A stretch of DNA of 64,000 bases from Marinirhabdus sp050859505 (lineage in GTDB: Bacteria; Bacteroidota; Bacteroidia; Flavobacteriales; Flavobacteriaceae), in assembly GCF_050859505.1 (NCBI RefSeq), contig NZ_CP193934.1:310001-374000 (forward strand). The letters run 5' to 3'. The notes beneath the pieces are model-generated. The model saw nothing but the letters and a program-made list of their open reading frames with translations, was not told the DNA's origin and searched no databases. A program made the translations under genes and the position numbers. Within the stretch, counting starts at the first letter, position 1. Each line of letters begins with the position of its first letter. Shown piece after piece: positions 35,816 through 43,712 of this stretch.

Positions 35816-37444
35816 ATGGCAAAAGATATAAAATTTGACGTTGAAGCACGTGACGCAATCAAACGCGGCGTAGACGCTTTAGCAAACGCAGTAAAAGTAA
35901 CGTTAGGACCCAAAGGACGTAACGTAATTATAAGTAAAAGTTTTGGCGCACCACAAGTAACCAAAGATGGGGTTACCGTGGCAAAAGAAATTGAATTGGA
36001 AGACGCCCTTGAAAATATGGGCGCACAAATGGTAAAAGAAGTAGCGTCTAGAACCAATGATTTGGCAGGTGACGGTACTACTACTGCAACCGTGTTGGCA
36101 CAAGCCATCGTAAAAGAAGGTTTAAAGAACGTTGCCGCAGGAGCAAATCCTATGGATTTAAAACGCGGTATTGACAAAGCAGTTGAAGCTATCGTAAAGG
36201 ACCTTGAGAAGCAAGCGACCAAAGTGGGCAATTCTTCCGAAATGATTCAGCAGGTGGCTTCTATTTCAGCAAATAATGATGAAACTATTGGTAAACTGAT
36301 TGCTAAGGCTTTCGGAAAAGTAGGAAAAGAAGGTGTTATCACCGTAGAAGAAGCTAAAGGAACTGAAACATACGTAGACGTTGTGGAAGGAATGCAGTTT
36401 GACCGTGGATACCTTTCTCCATACTTTGTAACCGACAGCGAAAAAATGCAAACCGAATTGGAGAACCCAATGATCTTGTTATGCGACAAGAAAATTTCTT
36501 CGATGAAAGACTTAATGCCAATTTTAGAACCCGTAGCACAACAAGGAAAATCGTTGTTGATTATTGCTGAAGACTTAGACGGCGAAGCATTAGCTACTCT
36601 GGTAGTAAATAAACTTCGTGGTTCCTTAAAAATTGCAGCTGTAAAAGCACCTGGATTCGGAGACCGTAGAAAAGCAATGTTGGAAGATATCGCAATTTTA
36701 ACTGGAGGAACCGTAATCTCTGAAGAAAGAGGTTTCACTTTAGAAAATGCAACCCTAGAAATGTTAGGTACTGCAGAAACAGTAACGATTGATAAAGACA
36801 ACACAACTATTGTGAATGGTGCTGGTAAAAAGAGCGACATCCAAACACGTGTTGGACAAATAAAATCTCAAATTGAAACTACAACGAGCGACTACGACAA
36901 AGAAAAATTACAGGAGCGTTTGGCCAAGTTGGCTGGAGGAGTAGCAGTACTGTATGTAGGTGCAGCTTCTGAAGTTGAAATGAAAGAAAAGAAAGACCGT
37001 GTAGACGACGCCCTTAATGCAACCCGTGCGGCTGTGGAAGAAGGTATTGTAGCTGGTGGTGGTGTAGCGTTTATTCGTTCTCAGAAAGTATTGTCGAAAC
37101 TCACTACAGACACTATGGACGAAGCAACGGGAATCCAAATTGTTTCAAAAGCTATTGAAGCTCCATTGCGCACTATTGTAGAAAACGCTGGTGGTGAAGG
37201 ATCGGTTGTAGTTAATAAAGTTAGAGAAGGTAAAAAGAACGAAGGTTTTGATGCAAAAACTGAAAAATACGTAGATATGCTGAAAGCGGGAATTATTGAC
37301 CCGAAAAAAGTTACCCGTATTGCGCTCGAAAATGCAGCTTCAGTTGCCGGAATGATCCTGACTACCGAATGTGCTTTGATAGATATTAAAGAAGAAAGTT
37401 CTGGTATGCCCCCAATGGGAGGCGGAATGCCCGGAATGATGTAA
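35816..37444 (+). CDS. groEL: GroEL chaperonin
   Basis: 542 residues, full length. Visible are VKVTLGPKGRNVI and the ATP-binding DGTTTATVLA, the apical domain, and the C-terminal GGM repeats (MPPMGGGMPGMM). The 14-mer folds proteins with GroES and ATP. A short hairpin follows the stop directly (37444-37458), then a T-run terminator at 37493. Confidence 0.99.
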   Translation: MAKDIKFDVEARDAIKRGVDALANAVKVTLGPKGRNVIISKSFGAPQVTKDGVTVAKEIELEDALENMGAQMVKEVASRTNDLAGDGTTTATVLAQAIVKEGLKNVAAGANPMDLKRGIDKAVEAIVKDLEKQATKVGNSSEMIQQVASISANNDETIGKLIAKAFGKVGKEGVITVEEAKGTETYVDVVEGMQFDRGYLSPYFVTDSEKMQTELENPMILLCDKKISSMKDLMPILEPVAQQGKSLLIIAEDLDGEALATLVVNKLRGSLKIAAVKAPGFGDRRKAMLEDIAILTGGTVISEERGFTLENATLEMLGTAETVTIDKDNTTIVNGAGKKSDIQTRVGQIKSQIETTTSDYDKEKLQERLAKLAGGVAVLYVGAASEVEMKEKKDRVDDALNATRAAVEEGIVAGGGVAFIRSQKVLSKLTTDTMDEATGIQIVSKAIEAPLRTIVENAGGEGSVVVNKVREGKKNEGFDAKTEKYVDMLKAGIIDPKKVTRIALENAASVAGMILTTECALIDIKEESSGMPPMGGGMPGMM

Positions 37445-37490
37445 TGGCGTGTCGCCATATACAATAATTGAGTTTGGTTTTTGACCAATG

Positions 37491-37527
37491 TTAAGACCTC
37501 TGCTTTTTGTAGGGGTCTTTTCTTTTA
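37491..37527 (+). terminator. Terminator after groEL
   Basis: AAGACCTC pairs with GGGGTCTT (one G-U) around an 11-base loop, followed by a T-rich tract. Confidence 0.75.
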
Positions 37528-37575
37528 CGAAGAATTTAGAGGTAGAAAGTTTACGGTATCTAGGGATTACAAAAG

Positions 37576-37785
37576 CTATTTCTTACCCTTAATCAACCTG
37601 AACAGCGAAAGAGCAATCAACGTAAGCACCAAAGGCCAAATCACAAAAAGATCTGTGCGAATTACATCTATACCATCATTGGGCTGGGCTGCCAACCATT
37701 GTTGCATATAATATTCCCATACAATAGCGCCCACCAAAACGGCAACCGTTATTATATATAATAAAGTAACAGGTTTTAATATCAT
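37576..37785 (-). CDS. Small two-helix membrane protein
   Basis: 69 residues from the ATG at 37785 (MILKPVTLLYIITVAVLVG); the upstream part of the open frame runs through a terminator hairpin and is unlikely to be coding. Two hydrophobic helices (about 5-24 and 46-64) and a basic tail (FRLIKGKK). No family recognised. It converges on groEL. Confidence 0.65.
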   Translation of the reverse strand: MILKPVTLLYIITVAVLVGAIVWEYYMQQWLAAQPNDGIDVIRTDLFVIWPLVLTLIALSLFRLIKGKK

Positions 37786-37796
37786 AGCTCTAAAAT

Positions 37797-37829
37797 ACAA
37801 AAACCGCCTTATGTAAAGGCGGTTTTCTT
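37797..37829 (-). terminator. Bidirectional terminator hairpin
   Basis: An 11-bp stem (AAAACCGCCTT with AAGGCGGTTTT) and five-base loop, with T-rich tracts on both sides. On the minus strand it ends the unit of the 29-codon gene at 37911 and lies just before the small membrane gene. Confidence 0.8.
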
Positions 37830-37910
37830 TTTGTTTCTGTTTGTTTAAGCTTAGCACCCTAAGTACGAAGCCTTTGTGGAAGTTTTATTTCAAAAACTTC
37901 AGACTCATGA

Positions 37911-38000
37911 TTACTTCTTCTTTGAAGTAGTCTGAGCAGTCTTCTTAGGAGCCGATTTTGGCTGTGCCTTAGGAGACTTGTTTGACTTTTGATCTTTCAT
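37911..38000 (-). CDS. Putative 29-residue lysine-rich peptide
   Basis: An open frame of 29 codons: begins MKDQKSNKSPKAQPK and ends with KKTAQTTSKKK. About a third of residues are lysine, with Pro, Ser, Thr, Gln and Ala making up most of the rest, like the tail of a histone-H1-type or other nucleic-acid-binding protein. It lies alone, with a hairpin (37881-37900) and a strong terminator (37797) downstream on its strand, which supports a real transcript. No homologue recognised; it could also be a chance frame. Confidence 0.45.
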   Translation of the reverse strand: MKDQKSNKSPKAQPKSAPKKTAQTTSKKK

Positions 38001-38293
38001 AACTTTTAAAATTTAAAGTTACTGAGTTAAACATTCTTCTTAACTTTTAAGGAGTGCTTTCAACCCATATTCTTATTTCTAAGAACACTATAAATGTACA
38101 ACGGAATGTGTTTCAAGATTTTTTGTTAGCTAAAAATTAACTAAAAAATTATAAAATATTTTAAGTTGAAAATGAATTCTATTTTAACATATTTCAGAAA
38201 TAGTACGGCAAAAAAAACTGTTTAAAAAGCAACAAATTTACATCTGTCAATTACTTTTTAAACAATTTCTAATGGCGAGCTAGTGCAATACAA
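38001..38293. other. AT-rich spacer
   Basis: Just under 300 bases with very high AT content and no gene, clear hairpin or promoter pair that I can support. Confidence 0.5.
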
Positions 38294-38653
38294 TTAGTTA
38301 TTGTCATGATCTTTTTGCACTTTTTCATCCCGATATAAGCAGCAAGCATGTACACTATTATAAGCTTCCTCTGTGGCCTTTATTTCTTTGGTGTCATGCC
38401 CAACATTTGCAATGCTTTGACTGATTGTGGCTACGTCTGTTTTGTTTTCGTCAAAAATAAGGCTACACTCTTTAGTTTCTACATTCCAAACAGCAGATTT
38501 AACTCCTTTGGTTTTTATTGCTGCCGTCTCAATACGTTTTTTACACATACCGCAAATACCGTCTACTTCAAGTGTGGCTCTTGCATTTTTATCTTGTGCT
38601 GTTGCCGTTACACCTATTATTGCTACTAAAAAGATGATGATGTAATTTTTCAT
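38294..38653 (-). CDS. Secreted heavy-metal-associated (HMA) domain protein
   Basis: 119 residues: signal peptide ending TATAQ (about 20), then a ferredoxin-like HMA domain with the metal motif GICGMCKKRIE (Cys34, Cys37). The domain covers about 25-92. A short tail contains HACCLYRDE (His102, Cys104, Cys105), a possible second metal site, and ends in Asp/His/Asn. The periplasmic location suggests a copper or similar soft-metal carrier. Downstream of the TonB receptor gene on the same strand. Confidence 0.88.
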   Translation of the reverse strand: MKNYIIIFLVAIIGVTATAQDKNARATLEVDGICGMCKKRIETAAIKTKGVKSAVWNVETKECSLIFDENKTDVATISQSIANVGHDTKEIKATEEAYNSVHACCLYRDEKVQKDHDNN

Positions 38654-38715
38654 ATGTCTGTTTTTAAGATTTTCTTCGGAAGCGTATTCAGAAGATTAAT
38701 TAATATTTAAAGTTA

Positions 38716-40950
38716 TTAAATTCTATATCTAAGTCCAAGATAATAATTACTACCAAAGATAGGACCGTACACAAAAGTAGTATCAAAATTTGAACCAAAT
38801 GGGTTTTGAGGATCCACAATTGGGTTGTCCTGGGTTTCATCGGTAAAATTTTCTGCCCCTGCATATATTTCAAACGTACTACTAAAAATTTTAGTTACCT
38901 GTGCGTTAAAAGTTCCTAACAAAGGTGAAAACTCCGTACGTCTAAAATCTACAGGATTGGAGATAGTAGAAGCATACCGCTGTTTACCCAGCCAATTATA
39001 AGTAAGATCGAATTTCCAATGACCTCCTGTTTGTTTGTTTACTTGTGTTTCGTAAGCAACATTTGCAAAAATTCTATGGCTTGGCGTCAAAGGTTTTTCC
39101 AGGTTGCCACTTAAATAATCTGTTTTTACTTCGTAAAATTTATAAGCTGTACGCACATCAAGACGTTCTGCAAGGTTATAGCTAAATTCTACCTGAAAAC
39201 TATTGGCAAAACTTTCGCCTTGCAAATTATAAAATCGAATTCTTTTTGAATCTTCCCAGTCTACCACCACTTGATTTTGAAAATCGGTTCTGTAAAAATC
39301 CAGTGATACATCTGCCCTGCGTTCAAATACATCAAAACCTTGTAAAAATGAAATACCATAGTTCCAGGCTATTTCAGGATCTAAACCATAAATTTCTCCC
39401 CCAGTATTTAAAATTGAAATGCTGCGATTGGTAGAGAATAATGACTGATTTTCAACAAAAATATTAGCGCTTCTTTTTCCGCGTCCTACCGAAGCGCGTA
39501 GGGCTGCTTTATCCCAGGGCGTGTAGCGTGCATGAATTCTTGGGGTTACAAACGTACCTAGTAGATTATGTTTATCTACACGCAAACCTGCTGTCATTGT
39601 AAAGTTTTCAAGATCATCGTAGGCATATTCAAAGAAAGCGCCAAAGGAATTTTCGGTTCTGTCATAATCGATACCCTCTACGGCTTCGTCATAATCTTCG
39701 TACGTAGCATTGAGTCCGGTTTTAAATTTATGGCGAGAGTCACTTATAATAGAGCTTAAAAGCGCATTGGCATAGAAACTTTCGTGCTTAATATCATAGG
39801 GTCTTAAACCAAAATAAGATTTTTGATCGTGATTGCTATACGCTATCTGCAATCCCATACTCTGGTACGGAATTTCTGGAAAAACATACCCTAATTTTCC
39901 TGTAAAACCAAAATGCTGTGTGTCTATTTCTCCTCCCCAAGCATTGGTGGTACCACGATCTGTATCAGGGTTAAATGCCGTTTGCCCAACTTGCTTATCG
40001 TCTTTCATGTATCGCAAATTGAAAAAGCTCACAAATCCTTTTTCGGCATCGGTATATTGCCAGCGGTTCATTACGTTTATCTGTTTGGCCAGCGGCGTAT
40101 CCAAAAAGCCATCTTCATTTTTATCGTTCTTTACGCCACGATAATTTCCGTGGAGATAGAGGCCTGTATCCCACTTGTCACTCACTTTTGTATTGAGGTG
40201 AGTATTGAGTTCGGTACGGCCGTTAATAGCCCCATAAGCGTTTACAAACACATCGTCGTCGGTTTGTGGTTTTACAAATTCGGCATTTATTTGGCCCGCT
40301 ATGCTTTCAAAACCATTCACCACACTTCCTGCACCTTTGGTAATCTGGATACTCTCTACCCAGGTTCCAGGTATATAACTTAACCCATAGGCCTGTCTAG
40401 CACCTCTTATAGCAGGAATATTTTCAATGGTAATGAGTGTATAAGGACTTGTTAATCCTAACATTCGTATTTGGCGAACTCCTGTGACGGCGTCTGCAAA
40501 ATTCACATCAATGGAAGGATTGGTTTCAAAACTCTCCGATAGATTACAGCAGGCTGCTTTCAGCAATTCTGCACTACTTACATTTATGGTATTTTGACTA
40601 CTTAAAAACGAACGAGATGTTGCTTTTTTTCTGGAGGTAACCGTAATTTCATCCAACGCTCCCTTTGAGCTTAAAACCTGCCTTATTTTTCTGGGTGCCG
40701 TGACAATTAATGTATCTGGCTTGTATCCAATATAACTTATCACTAACCGGGAACGCCCTTCTTCGAAAGGAACTTCAAACAGTCCATCAAAATCTGTTAC
40801 ATCGCCAACTTTTGAACCCAGCCAAAATACATTGGCACCGCCCAATGGGACTTCTTTATTATCTATGATTTCCAGTACTATTCCCTCCACTTTTTCTTGC
40901 GAAAGTGTCACTATCGGAACTAATAACAGAAGGTATATAAGTTTCCTCAT
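38716..40950 (-). CDS. TonB-dependent outer-membrane receptor, probably metal-linked
   Basis: 744 residues: signal peptide (1-17), a carboxypeptidase-regulatory-like beta domain (about 20-100, LEIIDNKEVPLGGANVFWLGS), a plug (about 110-230) and a 22-strand barrel ending in YYLGLRYRI with a terminal aromatic-X pattern. The plug contains the unusual CC in LLKAACCNLSESFE and the phrases VNFADAVTGVRQIRMLG and KGAGSVVNGFESIAGQIN. The CC-bearing plug is typical of a receptor subgroup found next to metal genes in Bacteroidota. Flanked by HMA, HYC_CC_PP and DUF3347 genes, so copper or another soft metal, or a chelate of it, is the likely cargo. Confidence 0.9.
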   Translation of the reverse strand: MRKLIYLLLLVPIVTLSQEKVEGIVLEIIDNKEVPLGGANVFWLGSKVGDVTDFDGLFEVPFEEGRSRLVISYIGYKPDTLIVTAPRKIRQVLSSKGALDEITVTSRKKATSRSFLSSQNTINVSSAELLKAACCNLSESFETNPSIDVNFADAVTGVRQIRMLGLTSPYTLITIENIPAIRGARQAYGLSYIPGTWVESIQITKGAGSVVNGFESIAGQINAEFVKPQTDDDVFVNAYGAINGRTELNTHLNTKVSDKWDTGLYLHGNYRGVKNDKNEDGFLDTPLAKQINVMNRWQYTDAEKGFVSFFNLRYMKDDKQVGQTAFNPDTDRGTTNAWGGEIDTQHFGFTGKLGYVFPEIPYQSMGLQIAYSNHDQKSYFGLRPYDIKHESFYANALLSSIISDSRHKFKTGLNATYEDYDEAVEGIDYDRTENSFGAFFEYAYDDLENFTMTAGLRVDKHNLLGTFVTPRIHARYTPWDKAALRASVGRGKRSANIFVENQSLFSTNRSISILNTGGEIYGLDPEIAWNYGISFLQGFDVFERRADVSLDFYRTDFQNQVVVDWEDSKRIRFYNLQGESFANSFQVEFSYNLAERLDVRTAYKFYEVKTDYLSGNLEKPLTPSHRIFANVAYETQVNKQTGGHWKFDLTYNWLGKQRYASTISNPVDFRRTEFSPLLGTFNAQVTKIFSSTFEIYAGAENFTDETQDNPIVDPQNPFGSNFDTTFVYGPIFGSNYYLGLRYRI

Positions 40951-41061
40951 TATTGTTTTTTTCTAATATATATTGAAATTTTTGATTCGTTGTTAACTAC
41001 AACAACTGTCTCCACGAATAGGTCTAGGAGTCTTTTAAATTCGCATAGCGAAAAAAGGGAA

Positions 41062-41472
41062 TCAAATAAGGAAAGTTTCATAAAAAACGGAGATGTTCTT
41101 TATGAGGGGAGGTGGGTTATATTCTGAAAACGCTATTGACTTACGTAGTGTCGTAGTCTCAATTCGAAGGACAAATACTGGAACAAATGCTGCTACAAAA
41201 TTAGCAGGCAATTGAAATGTATCTTGCGAGGCGTTAAAGTTATCGTCTGTAGTTATTGTAGTGTATAGATCATCGCAACAGCTATGTCCTTCGGTCTTTT
41301 CATCGGCACAGGTATCCTCTGCTACATCTAACATGTCGCAGGAGAGCTTTTCTTCGCCTAATGTTACGGTTGCCATCATTTCAGAATCTCCACAAAAATG
41401 CTGAGCGTACGCAACGCCACTCGTGCTTGCCATAAGCAGAACACACATTAATATGGAAATTATTTTTTTCAT
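41062..41472 (-). CDS. HYC_CC_PP family protein
   Basis: 136 residues. Signal peptide ends AYAQ; then HFC (25-27, the family's H-Y/F-C), a cysteine pair in HSCCDDLY (65-66), more acid/Cys residues between (LSCDMLDVAEDTCADE), and PPP at 120-122 (NPPPLIKN). These are the three marks for which the family is named. Members are small secreted proteins of unknown function that lie beside TonB receptors. The His/Cys content and neighbours suggest metal binding, probably copper. Confidence 0.85.
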   Translation of the reverse strand: MKKIISILMCVLLMASTSGVAYAQHFCGDSEMMATVTLGEEKLSCDMLDVAEDTCADEKTEGHSCCDDLYTTITTDDNFNASQDTFQLPANFVAAFVPVFVLRIETTTLRKSIAFSEYNPPPLIKNISVFYETFLI

Positions 41473-41491
41473 TTAGGCAAAACCAGGAGTT

Positions 41492-42049
41492 CTATTCTAT
41501 TTTGGCTTCAATACGCCCGCAACGTAACATCTTATCCCCAAAATATGGATTTTGAATATCGCTACTACCACTCAACCAAGAAGCGCCAGTGTTATTAAAT
41601 GCCATGGGGCAGAATTGTTTATACACAGTTCCAGAAGCAATTTCTCCTTCCAGCATTGTTTCAACGGCTGAAGTTAAAGGTACAAAAGCGGTACGTTGTT
41701 CTTCTATATTTGATGCCTCTACTATACTCTGGGCAGCTTTCAAAGCAGCATCTTCTACGCCAATATTGGCAAATGCTGTCATCAATCTCGATGCCGAAGC
41801 TCCTGCTTGTGCCGCATTGGTTCCTACTAATGCGTCTTTTAAACCTATATATTCACGAAAAACCACAGCCATATTAGGATCGTTAAAAGCAACTTCACCA
41901 ATGGTTGGTTTTTTTGTGTCGGGTTGTGTTACGGCATCGCCAGAAGTAACTTCCACGGTTTCGGGAGTGTCTTTTTTGGCGTCGTTCTTACAAGAGGTAA
42001 AAGCGAATAATAAAAGTAATGCAGGTATAAAATAGTTCAGTTTCATCAT
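41492..42049 (-). CDS. DUF3347 domain lipoprotein
   Basis: 185 residues from the ATG at 42049; MMKLNYF..., with lipobox FTSC. The mature protein has a helical DUF3347-type domain (VFREYIGLKDALVGTNAAQA, then TAFANIG and later ETMLEGEIASGTVYKQFCPMAF). It ends with GDKMLRCGRIEAKIE, where CP.AF and the MLRCG motif are the Cys/Met metal-binding pattern of the family. The domain occurs in copper-efflux adaptors and on its own in Bacteroidota. Periplasmic; probably copper-handling. Confidence 0.85.
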   Translation of the reverse strand: MMKLNYFIPALLLLFAFTSCKNDAKKDTPETVEVTSGDAVTQPDTKKPTIGEVAFNDPNMAVVFREYIGLKDALVGTNAAQAGASASRLMTAFANIGVEDAALKAAQSIVEASNIEEQRTAFVPLTSAVETMLEGEIASGTVYKQFCPMAFNNTGASWLSGSSDIQNPYFGDKMLRCGRIEAKIE

Positions 42050-42094
42050 ATTTATTTTGAAGTACAAAGGTACAAATTTTGGAATAATAGATGT

Positions 42095-42529
42095 TTATAA
42101 ATTAGTAGTAAGGCGTTGCATATAAAAAGCAGGCACCAAGAGTAATAAAAATAATGGTTGAATTAAAAAACGTCTCACATAAAATAAGAGGAGATGTGGT
42201 CCGGCTTCGGAAGTGTTTACTAAGATAAAAAACACTGTGATGAGTAGTATTACCAAAGTTCCGTAGAGGAAAACTGAAAACGTCACCACTCCTTTTTTTT
42301 GAAAAATCACCCAAAGTATCCCGATCGAAATCACTCCATTTATGAGGTAGCGCAGTAGCGTATGCCCTAGAAGCTTCCCCATTTCAAAATCTGGTAGTGG
42401 TTGCGTAGTATGGTCGGTTTTGAAAAATTTGAGTAATGGATCGTAAAATAAACTTTCTTCAAATAACCGAACGAGCACCAACAATACTAGCCCCAGAAAA
42501 ACCAAAACTATTTTTAAACTCTTGCTCAT
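42095..42529 (-). CDS. Exosortase F system-associated membrane protein
   Basis: 144 residues with four membrane helices; KIVLVFLGLVLLVLVRLFEESLF at the start and FEMGKLLGHTLLRYLINGVISIG later are the marks of the XrtF-associated protein. Its start overlaps the end of xrtF by four bases, so the two are translated together. Function unknown, probably partner of the exosortase. Confidence 0.85.
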   Translation of the reverse strand: MSKSLKIVLVFLGLVLLVLVRLFEESLFYDPLLKFFKTDHTTQPLPDFEMGKLLGHTLLRYLINGVISIGILWVIFQKKGVVTFSVFLYGTLVILLITVFFILVNTSEAGPHLLLFYVRRFLIQPLFLLLLVPAFYMQRLTTNL

Positions 42530-43074
42530 TCTGGAGGAGATTTAGGAGTTAACATTCGCACCCAGACCAGCCATAATAGAAATACCATTCCGTAGATAAT
42601 CCCAGGAAACACAACGCTATGTAACGTATGTTGATGTTCTGGATATTTGTACAAAGCCATAGCTAACATGGCAATACGCAGGATATTTACCGCATAAATT
42701 AATAGCACCCCGGAAAAAATATACAAGACTGTTTTCTTCCAACGTTGTGCAAATGCGATAATAAATGAAACAAATAAAATTATAATACTTAACGCATTAC
42801 AGCCTTCTACAATCCTAGCTAAAAACCTGCCTTCTACAAATAATTTCATTGATGGCTGAGTGGGATGTGGAATTACTTGAGCAAAATACCCAAATCCTTC
42901 TATCACAGCAGTACTTTGTTTCGCCACGAGATTGGTGATAAAATCTGGTGCATACCTTCCATTTTTTGAGAGCTCTAGATAAAATCCGTAGAGAAGACTA
43001 AGCAACACATAACTCCCTAAAAAAAGGAGCAAGAACACAACAACACTTTTATATGTACTGAAAAGTTTTTTCAT
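42526..43074 (-). CDS. xrtF: Exosortase XrtF
   Basis: 182 residues, multi-pass membrane protease/transpeptidase with the exosortase catalytic triad in view: Cys92 in VEGCNALS, Arg133 in NILRIAMLA and His152 in LHSVVFPGIIYG. The length and the following associated protein match the flavobacterial type F. Exosortases process or transfer proteins with a C-terminal sorting signal; no candidate substrate with such a tail is encoded in this window. Confidence 0.93.
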   Translation of the reverse strand: MKKLFSTYKSVVVFLLLFLGSYVLLSLLYGFYLELSKNGRYAPDFITNLVAKQSTAVIEGFGYFAQVIPHPTQPSMKLFVEGRFLARIVEGCNALSIIILFVSFIIAFAQRWKKTVLYIFSGVLLIYAVNILRIAMLAMALYKYPEHQHTLHSVVFPGIIYGMVFLLWLVWVRMLTPKSPPE

Positions 43075-43154
43075 TCGGTTTTAACAAAAATACAGCATTT
43101 AGATTTCCTAAAAACGAAGGTTTTGAAATACATTTGTTCTAAATTAATGATATT

Positions 43155-43610
43155 ATGCCTTTCAAAAATTTACAACCACGCGTCGCTGCCATTTTGCATA
43201 ACGAAGAAGAAACGGTAGCGAATCGCCTTACACAAGTTTGCGAAGTACTACAAAACACTATTGGCTATTACGATTGGGTTGGGTTTTATTTTGCCAATCA
43301 CGAAGCTAAAACACTTCATTTAAAAGCATTTGCCGGAGAACCAACAGATCATACCGTTATTCCCTTTGGCAAAGGAATTTGCGGACAAGTAGCTGTAAGC
43401 AATGAGAATTTTGTAGTGGCAGATGTTAAAGCACAAGACAACTATATTGCTTGTAGCATCTATGTAAAAGCTGAAATTGTTGTCCCCCTATTTAAAGACG
43501 GGAAAAATATTGGACAAATTGATATAGATTCTCACATCCCAGACCCTTTTTCTGAAGAAGATGAACGATTTTTGGAATGGGTAAATAAGAAAGTAGCAGA
43601 AATCCTCTAA
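43155..43610 (+). CDS. GAF-domain protein similar to free methionine-(R)-sulfoxide reductase
   Basis: 151 residues, one GAF domain, no signal peptide. The fRMsr signature is recognisable: FGKGICGQVA with Cys76, and YIACSIYVKAEIVVPL with Cys100, the catalytic position, 24 residues apart as in the family. The third cysteine of the classical enzymes, ten residues before the first, is replaced by histidine (His66), so catalysis or recycling may differ. Alternatively a GAF ligand-binding protein. Solitary gene. Confidence 0.8.
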   Translation: MPFKNLQPRVAAILHNEEETVANRLTQVCEVLQNTIGYYDWVGFYFANHEAKTLHLKAFAGEPTDHTVIPFGKGICGQVAVSNENFVVADVKAQDNYIACSIYVKAEIVVPLFKDGKNIGQIDIDSHIPDPFSEEDERFLEWVNKKVAEIL

Positions 43611-43633
43611 CGAGGATACATTCCAAAAAAAAT

Positions 43634-43688
43634 AAAATTCCAAATCCTAAAAGCTTACGTAAAGACCTTTGGAATTTGGAATTTTGTT
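43634..43688. terminator. Bidirectional terminator between convergent genes
   Basis: AAAATTCCAAATCC (43634-43647) pairs with GGAATTTGGAATTTT (43671-43685) with one bulged base, around a 23-base loop; A and T runs flank it on both sides. Confidence 0.65.
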
Positions 43689-43712
43689 TTTATAATTTTG
43701 CCTCTTTTGTGG

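Noticed and set aside
35655..35858. 67-codon minus-strand frame between groES and groEL
   Set aside because: Translates the dispersed repeat block; the peptide has repeat-derived phrases and overlaps the groEL start.
36247..36840. 197-codon open frame antisense to groEL
   Set aside because: A mirror of the codon pattern of groEL; no independent signal.
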